Shown here: positions 8,820 through 18,306 of the stretch, in pieces
Layout: each line of letters starts with the position of its first letter
Numbering within the stretch: the first letter of the stretch is position 1
Source: Danxiaibacter sp048498555
Lineage (GTDB): Bacteria > Bacteroidota > Bacteroidia > Chitinophagales > Chitinophagaceae
Length of the DNA: 64,000 bases
Direction: 5' to 3'
Assembly (NCBI GenBank): GCA_048498555.1
Contig: JBEHXT010000005.1
Span: 1-64,000, forward strand
Notes under the pieces: model-generated
Databases searched by the model: none
What the model was told of the DNA's origin: nothing
Seen by the model: only the letters and a program-made list of their open reading frames with translations
Position numbers and translations under genes: made by a program

Positions 8820-9662
8820 ATGTCCTCAAGAAGAAATTTTATCCGCACTACTGCTGTAGGGATGGCCGGCACGCTTTCTTTCCCTGCAATGTCAAAAGCA
8901 TCGGCATTTTACGCCGGCGATGCGTCAAAAGCAACTACTTTTTCCATTGGGATGGCGGGCTACACTTTTTTAAATTTTGATGTAGCTTCATCCATTGAAA
9001 TGATGAAAAAGCTGGATGTCCGAAACATTTCAGTAAAAGATTTTCATTTGCCATTAAACAGCTCTGATGAAAAGATTAAGCAGGTGTTGCAGCAGTTCAA
9101 AGATGGCGGAATTAATGTGTATACAGTTGGTGTGATATACATGAAATCAAAAGAAGCTGTTGACCAGACCTTTGATTATGCGAAACGTGTTGGCGTTAAT
9201 ATGATAGTAGGCGTACCCAATTATGACCTGCTGGATTATACTGAAGAAAAAGTAAAACAAACCAATATTAAAATTGCTATTCATAACCACGGACCTGAGG
9301 ATAAATTATACCCGGGCCCCAAACAAGTGTGGGATCAGATCAAGGACCGCGACGCACGCATGGGCCTTTGCCTTGATGTGGGGCACGCACTGAGAGCAGG
9401 AACTGAACCTGATGAGGCTGTAAAGATGTACAGCAAAAGGCTTTTCGACCTGCATATTAAGGATGTTGTTGCACGCGAAAAGACTGCTTCAGTAACTGAA
9501 ATAGGCCGCGGTGTGTTGAACTATCCTAAATTGATCAAAGCGTTGGAGCATGTGAAATATAACGGTATGATCAGTGTGGAGTATGAAAAGAATATGAAAG
9601 ATCCTTTGGTAGGGATTGCAGAATCAGTGGGATATGTAAGAGGGGTGATAAAAACGGTGTAA
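8820..9662 (+). CDS. Tat-exported sugar phosphate isomerase/epimerase-like TIM barrel
   Basis: A 280-residue xylose-isomerase-like TIM-barrel protein, the fold used for isomerising, epimerising or cleaving sugars with a divalent metal. The N terminus SRRNFIRTT is a twin-arginine signal, placing it in the periplasm with the oxidoreductase at 3508. Metal-site blocks visible are KIAIHNHGPEDK (near 155), GLCLDVGHALRAG (near 182) and the C-terminal MISVEYE. ATG start with no rival. It is followed 52 bp later by the DUF1080 gene on the same strand, so the two form an operon. The exported location argues against a phosphorylated substrate; a keto-sugar or glycoside is more likely. Confidence 0.85.
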   Translation: MSSRRNFIRTTAVGMAGTLSFPAMSKASAFYAGDASKATTFSIGMAGYTFLNFDVASSIEMMKKLDVRNISVKDFHLPLNSSDEKIKQVLQQFKDGGINVYTVGVIYMKSKEAVDQTFDYAKRVGVNMIVGVPNYDLLDYTEEKVKQTNIKIAIHNHGPEDKLYPGPKQVWDQIKDRDARMGLCLDVGHALRAGTEPDEAVKMYSKRLFDLHIKDVVAREKTASVTEIGRGVLNYPKLIKALEHVKYNGMISVEYEKNMKDPLVGIAESVGYVRGVIKTV

Positions 9663-9714
9663 GGTATCTGGTTTTTGGCTTTAAGCTTTATTTTTAATCA
9701 GCAAACAAAATTCG

Positions 9715-11073
9715 ATGTATAAAAAGTTATTATTCGCAGCGGGAATCAGCCTGCTGCTTTCATCTCAGGTAACAGCAGCAAAAAAAACGTCGCTGTTTAA
9801 CGGCCGTGACCTTTCCGGCTGGAAACAACTAAACGGAAAAGCAAAGTATGAAGTAAAAGATGGCGAAATCATCGGCACAACAACCGTGAATGAACCCAAC
9901 TCTTTTCTTGTAACTGAAAAGGAATATGGCGACTTCATTCTTGAGCTGGAGTTTAAATTTGAAGGCGAGTTTAATTCCGGGATACAGGTGAGAAGCGAAA
10001 GCACTCCATCTTATCAAAATGGCCGTGTGCATGGCTACCAGATTGAAATTGATCCCAGCGAACGCGCATGGAGCGGCGGTATTTATGATGAAGCTAGAAG
10101 AGGCTGGCTTTATCCGCTGTCTTATAATCCTTCAGCACAAAAAGCTTTCAAAAAAGATGGCTGGAACAAATACAGAGTTGAATGTATTGGCAGCAGCATT
10201 CGCACATGGGTAAACGGGGTACCTGCAGCAAACCTTGTAGACGATCTTACACTGAAAGGTTTCATAGCTCTTCAAGTACATGGCATTGGCAGCAAGACTG
10301 AAGACGCTGGCAAAAAAATTCACTGGAAAAATATCTCCATTGAAACAACCAATCTTAAACCATCTCCTAATGACGATGTATATGTTGTAAACCTTCTTCT
10401 AAATAATGTTTCTGCCCAGGAAAAACAGAATGGCGTGCAGTTGTTGTGGGATGGAAAAACTTCTACCGGCTGGAGAAGAGCTTTCAAAACGGAGTTTCCT
10501 TCAAGCGGCTGGAAAATGGACAACGGCGTATTAACGGTTTTGCCATCCAATGGCCATGAAGCCGGCGGCGGTGGTGATATTGTTACAGAAAAAGAATATA
10601 GTGCATTTGATCTTCAGTTTGAATTTAAACTGACAGACGGTGCCAACAGCGGCGTGAAATACTTTGTGAAAGAAGAGAATGATTCTCATGGCCTTTCAGC
10701 TATTGGCCTTGAATACCAGGTGCTGGATGATGAAAAACATCCTGATGCAAAACTGGGCCGCGATGGTGACAGAACCTTAAGTTCTTTGTATGATCTTATC
10801 CCACGTAAAAATATTCCTGCTGCGCTGAAAAAGATTGGAGAATGGAACAGGGGCCGCATAATTGTTTATCCGAATAACCATGTAGAACATTGGTTAAACG
10901 GTTACAAAATGGTGGAATATGAAAGAGGTTCAAAAGAATTTGAAGCACTTGTAGCTATAAGCAAATACAAGGTTTGGAAAAACTTTGGTGAAGCTCCTGC
11001 TGGGCATATCCTGTTACAGGATCATGGTAATCAAGTTTCTTACAGAAGCATCAAAATTAAAGAACTGAAATAG
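9715..11073 (+). CDS. Tandem DUF1080 (3-keto-disaccharide hydrolase-type) exported protein
   Basis: A 452-residue secreted protein with signal peptide (residues 1-21, ending VTAA) and two DUF1080 jelly-roll domains. The first spans about 24-215 (TSLFNGRDLSGWKQLNG) and the second about 240-452 (QLLWDGKTSTGWRRAF). Members of this family bind glycans, and some hydrolyse 3-keto-glycosides produced by Gfo/Idh-type dehydrogenases. Each repeat keeps the inner GEFNSGIQVRSE / GANSGVKYFVKE strand. Most relatives carry one domain, so the duplication is notable. It closes the operon with the TIM-barrel gene and is followed by a strong terminator at 11115. Confidence 0.85.
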   Translation: MYKKLLFAAGISLLLSSQVTAAKKTSLFNGRDLSGWKQLNGKAKYEVKDGEIIGTTTVNEPNSFLVTEKEYGDFILELEFKFEGEFNSGIQVRSESTPSYQNGRVHGYQIEIDPSERAWSGGIYDEARRGWLYPLSYNPSAQKAFKKDGWNKYRVECIGSSIRTWVNGVPAANLVDDLTLKGFIALQVHGIGSKTEDAGKKIHWKNISIETTNLKPSPNDDVYVVNLLLNNVSAQEKQNGVQLLWDGKTSTGWRRAFKTEFPSSGWKMDNGVLTVLPSNGHEAGGGGDIVTEKEYSAFDLQFEFKLTDGANSGVKYFVKEENDSHGLSAIGLEYQVLDDEKHPDAKLGRDGDRTLSSLYDLIPRKNIPAALKKIGEWNRGRIIVYPNNHVEHWLNGYKMVEYERGSKEFEALVAISKYKVWKNFGEAPAGHILLQDHGNQVSYRSIKIKELK

Positions 11074-11114
11074 CTGTAAGCTTTCGGCTTTTAGCGTTCA
11101 ACTGAATCTCAAAA

Positions 11115-11164
11115 GCCTTCAATAAAAAAGCGCGACAAGCATGTCGCGCTTTTTTATTGAAGGC
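11115..11164. terminator. Strong bidirectional terminator
   Basis: A perfect 23-bp inverted repeat (11115-11137 and 11142-11164) around a 4-base loop, with core AAAAAAGCGCGACA and a matching T run. It ends the TIM-barrel/DUF1080 operon and could also stop transcripts of the converging DUF4836 gene. Confidence 0.9.
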
Positions 11165-11438
11165 AAGCTCTTCGCTCAGATCATTATCAATTTTAAAATG
11201 AATGTCGTTCAACTAAGCGAGTTTCTTAGAATATCGTCCTGGTAAAAAGTATTGTAAGTTGCACCGGCATCGTCACCTCGACGGCAGAAGAGGTCTCTCG
11301 AAAATAAACCCGTTGAATGTTGGGAGATGTCTCGTATCGTCGACATGACGTTCAACATTAATCAGCTTTACTAAATACAGTCACAACACTTCTAATTTAT
11401 TAATATTAAATTGTCACTTGCCAACTTTCAATTGTTAA
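11165..11438. repeat. Spacer with CGTCA-type interspersed inverted repeat
   Basis: No gene is seen between 11074 and 11438. Beyond the terminator, 11271-11300 and 11330-11350 form imperfect arms: CGTCACCTCGACG then GAGGTCTCTCG, answered by GGGAGATGTCTCG then CGTCGACATGACG. It has the look of a dispersed genomic repeat capable of folding. Confidence 0.5.
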
Positions 11439-13133
11439 TTATTTCACACTGTCAACACTTGGCGCAACCGCTGAATCCGGTGCATTCATTTCCATCTGAA
11501 CATCCGCATTTTTATGCTTGTCATGAAGATTCTTTACGGTTTCAGCTAAAAATTCAGCCAGGGAAGCCAAACTGTTTTTCTTTCCATCAACCATCCTTAG
11601 CTGTATTGAACTCTTAACCAGTTTGCCATCAAAATTATCCGTAGATCCTACAATATCCTTGAAAGTAGCTTTGGCTTTGTTCATTGTAGCGGCCTCGTCT
11701 GCTGTAAAAGTCGAATCAAGCGGAAATGCCTGCAATATTCTGTTCACATCAATGTAGGCACCAAATGGCTTACCACTTACTTTTCCATTTACATCAGATG
11801 CGAGAACAGCTTTACCTGACCCAGCTACGTACTGGCCAACTACAGCGCTATCACTCGCCACAATAATATCCTGGCTATTGATCAGGTAGCTTGTACCCGG
11901 AAAACTCTGCGGAAGCATGTATTGATCGCCAGTCTTTACGAGCATACCTTTTGCAACCAGGGCGTTCATAATTTTTTCAAAAGAAGCTTTGTCGCCCACC
12001 TTGGCATTGAAAAGATATTTTGCATCGGGCCTTGTAGTATTCATCTGTGGATAGTATGGATTAGGCTTGGTAACTACTGCTATGTCTGACACAATAAATG
12101 AAAATTCACCTTTAAACGCCTTCGCAACATCATCAAGTGTAAAGCCCATTTCGCTCATATACTGGTTAACCTGTGTATCAAAACCTGAAAACTTGACGAT
12201 ATCAATAAGAATTTGTGGATTAAATGACACCAGCATAAAGCCATCTATGTTAGATGAGGGATATTTATTGATCATATCCATGTTAACCTTTTGTCCCGGA
12301 TATTTCTTCAATATATCTCTCAATGCAGGGCTGCTATAAGCTTTTGAGGCGGCAACTATCTCACCGTCTTCAAAATTGATAGTGGTTGCGGAATAGGAGT
12401 TGTTGAACAGATCACTTGCTTTGGTCATGCCCAGCATCGGCACATTGTTTAACAAGCCTGAGGAGTTGGTCCAAAAAGCAGCATCTGATTTTTCCTTTGC
12501 CAGATCTACAAACTCGGGAATAGAGGCTACTGATTCAGATTCTTTTTGCTCATACAAAGTATTCAGCAGCAAATGCGCATCAGATGCTTCATTAGCCGAA
12601 GATGAGGGTGCGCGGTTATATTCTTTGTTGCCAGCCAGGATAATTACATCGCTGTTCCAGCCAACTGTTAAATCGTTATCAAGCGTTGCGTAAGAATATT
12701 TACTTTCTTTTTTAACAGCGGCTTCCGGCCTTTGCTTTTTCAGATATTGTTCAAACTTTCCGGCATCCTTCATCAATGCAATTGCCGCAAATGTATTTTG
12801 CTGTCCGCCCATTACTGAGCCTTTGTTTTTCAAAAAGAAGTAAACATCCGATGTCCAGTCAATTCCCGCATTTTTTAAATCACCAACTGCAGATTTCATT
12901 TTGGCCACATCTGATCTTGACGAGTCTTTAAAAATGGTATTGAAAAGCGAATCAAGATTTACGCTGCTTTTGGATAATTTTTCGGCTACGCTTCTGGCAT
13001 TAACAGAGAAGATCATCGTAGCGTCTTTGGGGATAAATGTTACCTGCTTGGGAACGGCTTTTTTGCACGATGTTGCAATCAACGCAACCATCATACAGAA
13101 CATGAGGCATCGGGTCACAAAATTTCTGGTCAT
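11439..13133 (-). CDS. DUF4836-family lipoprotein
   Basis: A 564-residue lipoprotein of the Bacteroidota family DUF4836, function unknown. The lipobox IATSC gives Cys23 as the lipidated residue. The start VPKQVTFIPKDATMIFSVNARSVAEKL is characteristic of the family. The rest is a long alpha/beta domain. A low-complexity acidic tail ends in APSVDSVK. ATG start at 13133. It follows the GH3/beta-lactamase gene on the same strand with 52 bp between them, so cotranscription is likely; this would put it in a cell-envelope or peptidoglycan-turnover setting, which is inference only. Confidence 0.8.
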   Translation of the reverse strand: MTRNFVTRCLMFCMMVALIATSCKKAVPKQVTFIPKDATMIFSVNARSVAEKLSKSSVNLDSLFNTIFKDSSRSDVAKMKSAVGDLKNAGIDWTSDVYFFLKNKGSVMGGQQNTFAAIALMKDAGKFEQYLKKQRPEAAVKKESKYSYATLDNDLTVGWNSDVIILAGNKEYNRAPSSSANEASDAHLLLNTLYEQKESESVASIPEFVDLAKEKSDAAFWTNSSGLLNNVPMLGMTKASDLFNNSYSATTINFEDGEIVAASKAYSSPALRDILKKYPGQKVNMDMINKYPSSNIDGFMLVSFNPQILIDIVKFSGFDTQVNQYMSEMGFTLDDVAKAFKGEFSFIVSDIAVVTKPNPYYPQMNTTRPDAKYLFNAKVGDKASFEKIMNALVAKGMLVKTGDQYMLPQSFPGTSYLINSQDIIVASDSAVVGQYVAGSGKAVLASDVNGKVSGKPFGAYIDVNRILQAFPLDSTFTADEAATMNKAKATFKDIVGSTDNFDGKLVKSSIQLRMVDGKKNSLASLAEFLAETVKNLHDKHKNADVQMEMNAPDSAVAPSVDSVK

Positions 13134-13185
13134 AAATGATTTTTAATAATATACTAAATTAGTTTGAATAATACTCTCTGGCATT

Positions 13186-16116
13186 TTATTTTTTATAGCC
13201 GGTTTCCTTATGCGCAAAAGAACTGTAGATAATTTCCTGGATATTGGAACGGACATTCATGTGGCTGAGCCTCAGGTTATCTCCGCCGGTTGGGCAAACG
13301 CGGTTGGAAAGAAATATGTATACCAGGTTATATGTAGGATCAACCCACACACATGTACCGGTAAAACCGGTATGCCCGAATGTTAATGGAGATACACTTC
13401 TGGATGGATATGGATCTTTAGAGCTGGCGAGGTCCTTTTCTGGTTTATCGAAACCCAGCCCCCGGCGGCTAATATTACTTTGATAAGCGGTAAAGTAATC
13501 TATTGTCTCTTTTTTAAGAAACCGGTGCCCATTCATTTCGCCTCCGTTCAACAGCATCTGGTATAACTGAGCCAGGTCATAAGCATTGCTGAACAAACCG
13601 GCGTGGCCGGCCACCCCGCCAAACATGGCAGATCCCGGATCGTGAACATAACCGCGAATTTGCTGCAGGCGAAAATATTTTTCTCTTTCGGTAGGGGCAA
13701 TCGTTGTTAGCGTTGTATGCTGTAATGGTTTGAAAGTAGTGCTCGTCATATTCAGCGGTTGGTAGAAGGTAGTTTTTGCATATTCGTCTAACGGCTTTCC
13801 ACTCACTTGCTCTACAATCTTCCCGAGAAAAATAAAATCATTATCACTATAAATGTATTTTGGTTCTTTCGCTACAGCACTTTCCAGTATCCGCTTATAA
13901 ATAGTGTCTTCATAGTCGCTGCGCAAAAACATGTTTCTTGCCACGGGTATTGTGTAACTGCCTTCGTCTAACGAATCATAGTAACCCGGCTTCGGCACGC
14001 CACTTTTCTCTATTGTAGCCGTGTAAAATGGAATAAAAGCAACCAGGCCGGCCTGGTGAAGCAATATGTTGCGCAAGGTTAACCCTTCTTTGTTGCTGCC
14101 TTTTACCCAGGGCAGATAATCACCCAATGTTTTATCTATATTAATCTTGCCTTCTTCATACAATTTCATAATGCTTACCGTGGTAGCGCTTGTTTTGGTT
14201 ACGGAGGCGAGGTCGTACATACTGGATGTACTAACGGTTTCTGTACTGTCGTACGTCATATAACCATAGGCCTTTTGAAAAACCACTTTACCATCTTTGG
14301 CAACCAGCACAACACAGCCGGGTGTAGCCCTTTTCTCAATGGCATCATTGGCAATGCTGTCTATAAGAGATAGCTTTCTGCTGTCCATCCCGACAGACTC
14401 CGGTTGCACCTGTGGAAAATAGTAATTAGCCGTGATGCTCCTGCCAAACTTCAGTTCGGGAGAAATGGTCACCGGAAGAGATCCCTTTGCGATAAGCTTT
14501 CCCGACAGGATATCAAAAGCCGCTTTTTGGGTAATTGAATCATCCTCATAGCAGGCAAAAAGGTTACTTGAATTGTTGAAATTTTTAATCGCATAGGGGT
14601 TGCCAAATGCCAGTACAATCGCCTTGTTGGTTTGCTGGATATCATTTACCAACGCAACAGCTTTATCGCTTATCCCGAAATTGTTTGCAGGGCGCCGGCT
14701 GTAAGCGTGCACACCAACAATTACTAAGTCATATTTATTTGTAAGGGATGATTTTATTTTTTCAGCACCGCCTGTGCTGTCTTTATATGAATAATAAAAT
14801 ACATCCGCTTTATATTGATCGTGAAGGAGCGTGGAGAAAGTATTGCCACCATCCACACCTACACCAACATAAGCCACTTTTATGTTTTTCTGTAAAGGCA
14901 AATATTGAGGCTGCCCGTTCTTCAGCAATGTGATGGCGTTTTCTGCCAGTGTTGTCTTTAATGCATTTGTGCCTGCGTTCAGGTCTTCAGCGAGGTTATT
15001 AAGATCGATCGGATGCACATTATTTAAACCGAGCGCATATTTATATAGTAATACTTTTTTTACCCTGGCATTAATGTCATCCCATTGTAACACACCCTTC
15101 TTTAACGCTTTGCGGATTTTTTGAATGCTGCCGGGAATATCCTGCGGCAGGCACAACATATCATTCCCTGCGATCAATGATTGCAGTGAAATTTCGCCGC
15201 CAGGGAAAAACTTGGTTACGCCTTTCATTTCCAGGGCATCTGTAAATGTGAGCCCCTTAAAGCCCAGCTCATTTTTCAACAGCCCGTTTACATTTTTTGC
15301 AGAAATAGAAGTGGCAAGGTTAGGAGTAGTATCAATGGCCGCAACGGATAAATGTGCGCTCATAACAGCTCCGACACCGCTTTTAATTAACTCGCGGAAA
15401 GGATAAAGTTCCAGCGAATCCAATTGCGCTCTTGTTTTTTTTATAACGGGGAGATCAAAATGCGAATCAACAGCAACATCGCCGTGGCCGGGAAAATGTT
15501 TGGCGCATGCCAGTACGCCTTCATCCTGCATGCCCTTCATATATTCCATTCCAAATAAGGCTACTTTGTATTTGTCCTCACCAAAACTCCTGTCATTAAT
15601 TACCGGGTTTGCAGGATTATTGTTGATGTCAACATCGGGAGCAAAATTCACTTGTATGCCAAGGCGTTTACATTGACGGCCAACTTCTCTCCCAAAAGCG
15701 TATATCAGTTGCGCGTCGGGCACGGCCCCCATCATTAACTGGCGGGGATAATTGATAACGCTGTCGAGGCGCATGCCAAGCCCCCACTCACCATCAATAG
15801 ACACCATTAAAGGCACTTCTGTGATGCCCTGGTAATAATTTGTGAGATTAGCCTGACGGACAGGGCCACCCTGGAAAAAACACAATCCTCCTACATGATA
15901 TTTTTTGATGAGTTGTGTTACCTGCTTTACATGATCCGGACCCAGATTGCTATGCGCCCGCACGATCATCAATTGGGCAATTTTTTCGTTTTTGTTCAAT
16001 CTTTTAAATACACTATCCACCCACCTGGTAGCTTCCGGCGTAATTTTTACAAATGGCTGTGCGTGCAAAAGGGATATAATAAGGAGTGCAACAACAAGTG
16101 TCAGTACTTTTTTCAT
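13186..16116 (-). CDS. GH3 beta-N-acetylhexosaminidase fused to a beta-lactamase-fold serine hydrolase
   Basis: A 976-residue secreted fusion (signal peptide 1-19, ending LHAQ). Residues about 25-360 are a GH3 domain of the NagZ type: KHFPGHGDVAVDSH at 206-219 includes the Asp217-His219 acid/base pair found in this branch, and Asp293 in FTDALEMKG is the likely nucleophile. Residues 385-565 form the GH3 C-terminal domain. From about 575 to 965 lies a class C beta-lactamase/DD-peptidase-like domain with Ser638-Lys641 (SVTK), Tyr in IYSDND, and HTG in place of KTG. Such fusions occur in Bacteroidota and are thought to act in muropeptide breakdown. ATG start. The DUF4836 gene follows closely. Confidence 0.93.
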   Translation of the reverse strand: MKKVLTLVVALLIISLLHAQPFVKITPEATRWVDSVFKRLNKNEKIAQLMIVRAHSNLGPDHVKQVTQLIKKYHVGGLCFFQGGPVRQANLTNYYQGITEVPLMVSIDGEWGLGMRLDSVINYPRQLMMGAVPDAQLIYAFGREVGRQCKRLGIQVNFAPDVDINNNPANPVINDRSFGEDKYKVALFGMEYMKGMQDEGVLACAKHFPGHGDVAVDSHFDLPVIKKTRAQLDSLELYPFRELIKSGVGAVMSAHLSVAAIDTTPNLATSISAKNVNGLLKNELGFKGLTFTDALEMKGVTKFFPGGEISLQSLIAGNDMLCLPQDIPGSIQKIRKALKKGVLQWDDINARVKKVLLYKYALGLNNVHPIDLNNLAEDLNAGTNALKTTLAENAITLLKNGQPQYLPLQKNIKVAYVGVGVDGGNTFSTLLHDQYKADVFYYSYKDSTGGAEKIKSSLTNKYDLVIVGVHAYSRRPANNFGISDKAVALVNDIQQTNKAIVLAFGNPYAIKNFNNSSNLFACYEDDSITQKAAFDILSGKLIAKGSLPVTISPELKFGRSITANYYFPQVQPESVGMDSRKLSLIDSIANDAIEKRATPGCVVLVAKDGKVVFQKAYGYMTYDSTETVSTSSMYDLASVTKTSATTVSIMKLYEEGKINIDKTLGDYLPWVKGSNKEGLTLRNILLHQAGLVAFIPFYTATIEKSGVPKPGYYDSLDEGSYTIPVARNMFLRSDYEDTIYKRILESAVAKEPKYIYSDNDFIFLGKIVEQVSGKPLDEYAKTTFYQPLNMTSTTFKPLQHTTLTTIAPTEREKYFRLQQIRGYVHDPGSAMFGGVAGHAGLFSNAYDLAQLYQMLLNGGEMNGHRFLKKETIDYFTAYQSNISRRGLGFDKPEKDLASSKDPYPSRSVSPLTFGHTGFTGTCVWVDPTYNLVYIFLSNRVCPTGGDNLRLSHMNVRSNIQEIIYSSFAHKETGYKK

Positions 16117-16330
16117 GTAAGGTCGCTGTTAGATGCACAAGATACTGCATTACAATGTGCGAATTTGCGAATTTGCCAAGGTGCGAATGTGTGGAAGCGC
16201 GAATGGGAGAAATGCAGGAAGGAAGTGTGAAGGATAAAAATTATTGTCTGATTGCTAACATGGCGCCGTCTCTTTCCGCTCGCACCTTCGCTTTCTTTTC
16301 CTACTTTTACCGGCTAAATTAAAAGGAACT
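16117..16330. repeat. TGCGAAT-family repeat between divergent genes
   Basis: From about 16150 to 16215 the spacer consists of GTGCGAATTTGCGAATTTGC and related words. The same family, in the other orientation, is at 19776-19800 (CGCACATTCGC) and 50990-51030, and again at 50848-50875. AAAGGA at 16322-16327 is a plausible ribosome-binding site for the mutL GTG start. Confidence 0.65.
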
Positions 16331-18214
16331 GTGGCGGACATTATTCAATTATTACCTGACAATATAGCCAACCAAATAGCAGCGGGAGAGGTTATTCAAC
16401 GGCCGGCGAGCGCTGTAAAGGAACTTTTGGAAAATGCGGTAGATGCTGGTGCAACAGAGATAAAACTGATCATTGCAGATGCCGGCAAAAGCCTGATACA
16501 GGTTATTGATAACGGTAAAGGCATGAGCGAAACCGACGCAAGGATGTGCTTCGAAAGGCATGCTACCAGCAAAATAAAAAACGTAAACGATCTTTTTCAT
16601 ATACGTACGATGGGTTTTCGCGGGGAAGCATTGGCTTCCATAGCGGCTGTTGCCCAGGTTGAATTAAAAACGAGAAAGGCGGATGACGAATTGGGATGCT
16701 ACATTGAAATTGAAAACAGTGTAGTCATAAAGCAGGAGCCTTGCGCATGCCCGGTAGGCACCAACTTCTCTATGAAGAACCTGTTCTTCAGCGTTCCGGC
16801 CCGTAGGAACTTTTTGAAAAGTAATGCAGCTGAAATGCGCCACATAGTAGATGAGTTTATTCACGTGGCAATGGCGTTTCCCCAAATATTCTTTTCACTT
16901 ACAGCTAATGGCGAGCAAATGTTTCACCTGGAAGCAGGTAATCTGAAGCAACGTGTACTGCAGGTGCTGGGCAACCAATATGCCTCCAAATTGGTGAGTG
17001 TAAAGGAAGAAACGGATTATATGAACGTCTACGGCTTTGTAGGTAAACCTGATGCCGCACGCAAAACACGTGGCGAGCAATATTTTTTCGTCAACAATCG
17101 GTATATCAAAAGCGGCTACCTGAACCATGCTGTAATGAGCGCGTTTGATACGCTGATCAATAAAGACAGTTTTCCGTTATACGCCTTATATATAGATCTT
17201 GATCCCACCCGTGTGGATATTAATGTTCATCCAACCAAACAAGAGATTAAGTTTGAGGACGAGAAAATTATTTACGCTTTTGTGCAGGCAGCTGTAAAAC
17301 ACGCGCTTGCCCAGTTTAGTGTGGCACCCTCGCTGGATTTTACATTGAATGCAGAGATACAGCAGCTTGACGCAGTTAGTAAACCATATACAGAAGACAA
17401 AAGAGAGGATATCAGTGGTTCGCAGTTGTTTAAAACATTCACGCAAAGGCACCAGGCGCATAAAGTAGACCCGAGTGAAAAAAGCGAGTTAAGGCACTGG
17501 AAAGATTTTTTTACAAGCCCTCAGTCTTCACAGTCCTCTACATCCCAGGCGGAAACTATCGGTGAATATTCGCTGGATATAAGTGCCGGGTATGTGGAAC
17601 CACAAAAACAGCCTAGCCTTTACCAACAGCCAAATAAACTCATTGCCTCAGATGCACATCTGTTGCAACTGCATACAACCTATATTATTGCGCCAACGCA
17701 GAGCGGCTTTTTGCTGGTCCATCAACAACTTGCGCATGAACGCATTTTATATGAGCGCTTTAGTGTGGCTGCGCATGGCAGGCATATGGTAACACAAAAG
17801 CTGTTGTTTCCTTCAACGCTGACGGTATCGCCTTCCGATGCGGTTTTGCTTACGGACCTGCTACCCGAACTAAAAATGCTTGGCTATGATGTTGAGTCGT
17901 TTGGCAAAGACAGCTTTGTTATACAGGGAGTGCCGGCAGATGTAAGCCAGGGCAATGAAAAGCATTCTATTGAATTATTGATAGAGCAGTTTAAACATTT
18001 TAGCAGCGACATTAAATTCAGCAAACGCGAAAAACTGATCAGGTGCCTTAGCCGCCAGCAGGCTATCAAGGCCGGGCAACATCTTTCGCAGACTGAAATG
18101 CGAACGCTGGTAGAAGAACTGTTTTCATGCAATACCGCGAATGTTACTCCAACAGGCAGCCCTACTTATATTGAATTTAAAGAAGATTACCTGGACAAGA
18201 TGTTTGGACGATGA
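16331..18214 (+). CDS. mutL: DNA mismatch repair protein MutL
   Basis: A 627-residue MutL homologue, the ATPase that couples mismatch recognition to downstream repair. GHKL ATPase motifs are clear: LLENAVDAGA, DNGKGM, TSKI and GFRGEALASI in the first 110 residues, followed by the transducer domain with NVHPTKQEIKF near 300. A linker of about 90 residues leads to the C-terminal dimerisation domain. There the endonuclease motif DQHA(x)2E(x)4E reads HQQLAHERILYE, and the CPHGRP-type metal motif is TPTGSP, so nicking activity is doubtful. GTG start at 16331 preceded by AAAGGA. Divergent from the GH3 fusion and convergent with dacB. Confidence 0.96.
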   Translation: MADIIQLLPDNIANQIAAGEVIQRPASAVKELLENAVDAGATEIKLIIADAGKSLIQVIDNGKGMSETDARMCFERHATSKIKNVNDLFHIRTMGFRGEALASIAAVAQVELKTRKADDELGCYIEIENSVVIKQEPCACPVGTNFSMKNLFFSVPARRNFLKSNAAEMRHIVDEFIHVAMAFPQIFFSLTANGEQMFHLEAGNLKQRVLQVLGNQYASKLVSVKEETDYMNVYGFVGKPDAARKTRGEQYFFVNNRYIKSGYLNHAVMSAFDTLINKDSFPLYALYIDLDPTRVDINVHPTKQEIKFEDEKIIYAFVQAAVKHALAQFSVAPSLDFTLNAEIQQLDAVSKPYTEDKREDISGSQLFKTFTQRHQAHKVDPSEKSELRHWKDFFTSPQSSQSSTSQAETIGEYSLDISAGYVEPQKQPSLYQQPNKLIASDAHLLQLHTTYIIAPTQSGFLLVHQQLAHERILYERFSVAAHGRHMVTQKLLFPSTLTVSPSDAVLLTDLLPELKMLGYDVESFGKDSFVIQGVPADVSQGNEKHSIELLIEQFKHFSSDIKFSKREKLIRCLSRQQAIKAGQHLSQTEMRTLVEELFSCNTANVTPTGSPTYIEFKEDYLDKMFGR

Positions 18215-18306
18215 AGCCATGTACGATGATTCCATGTACGATGTTAGATGTACGACGTACGATGTTTGAAAAATGTACAACGTATAACTAACAATGTACA
18301 GCTTCC
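18215..18306. repeat. GTACGAT-family repeat between convergent genes
   Basis: Words such as CATGTACGATG, GTACGACGTACGATG and ATGTACAACGTATAAC fill the spacer from the mutL stop to the dacB stop. The GTAC cores are self-complementary and can pair with one another. Relatives lie at 2436-2466 and 58250-58310. Confidence 0.65.
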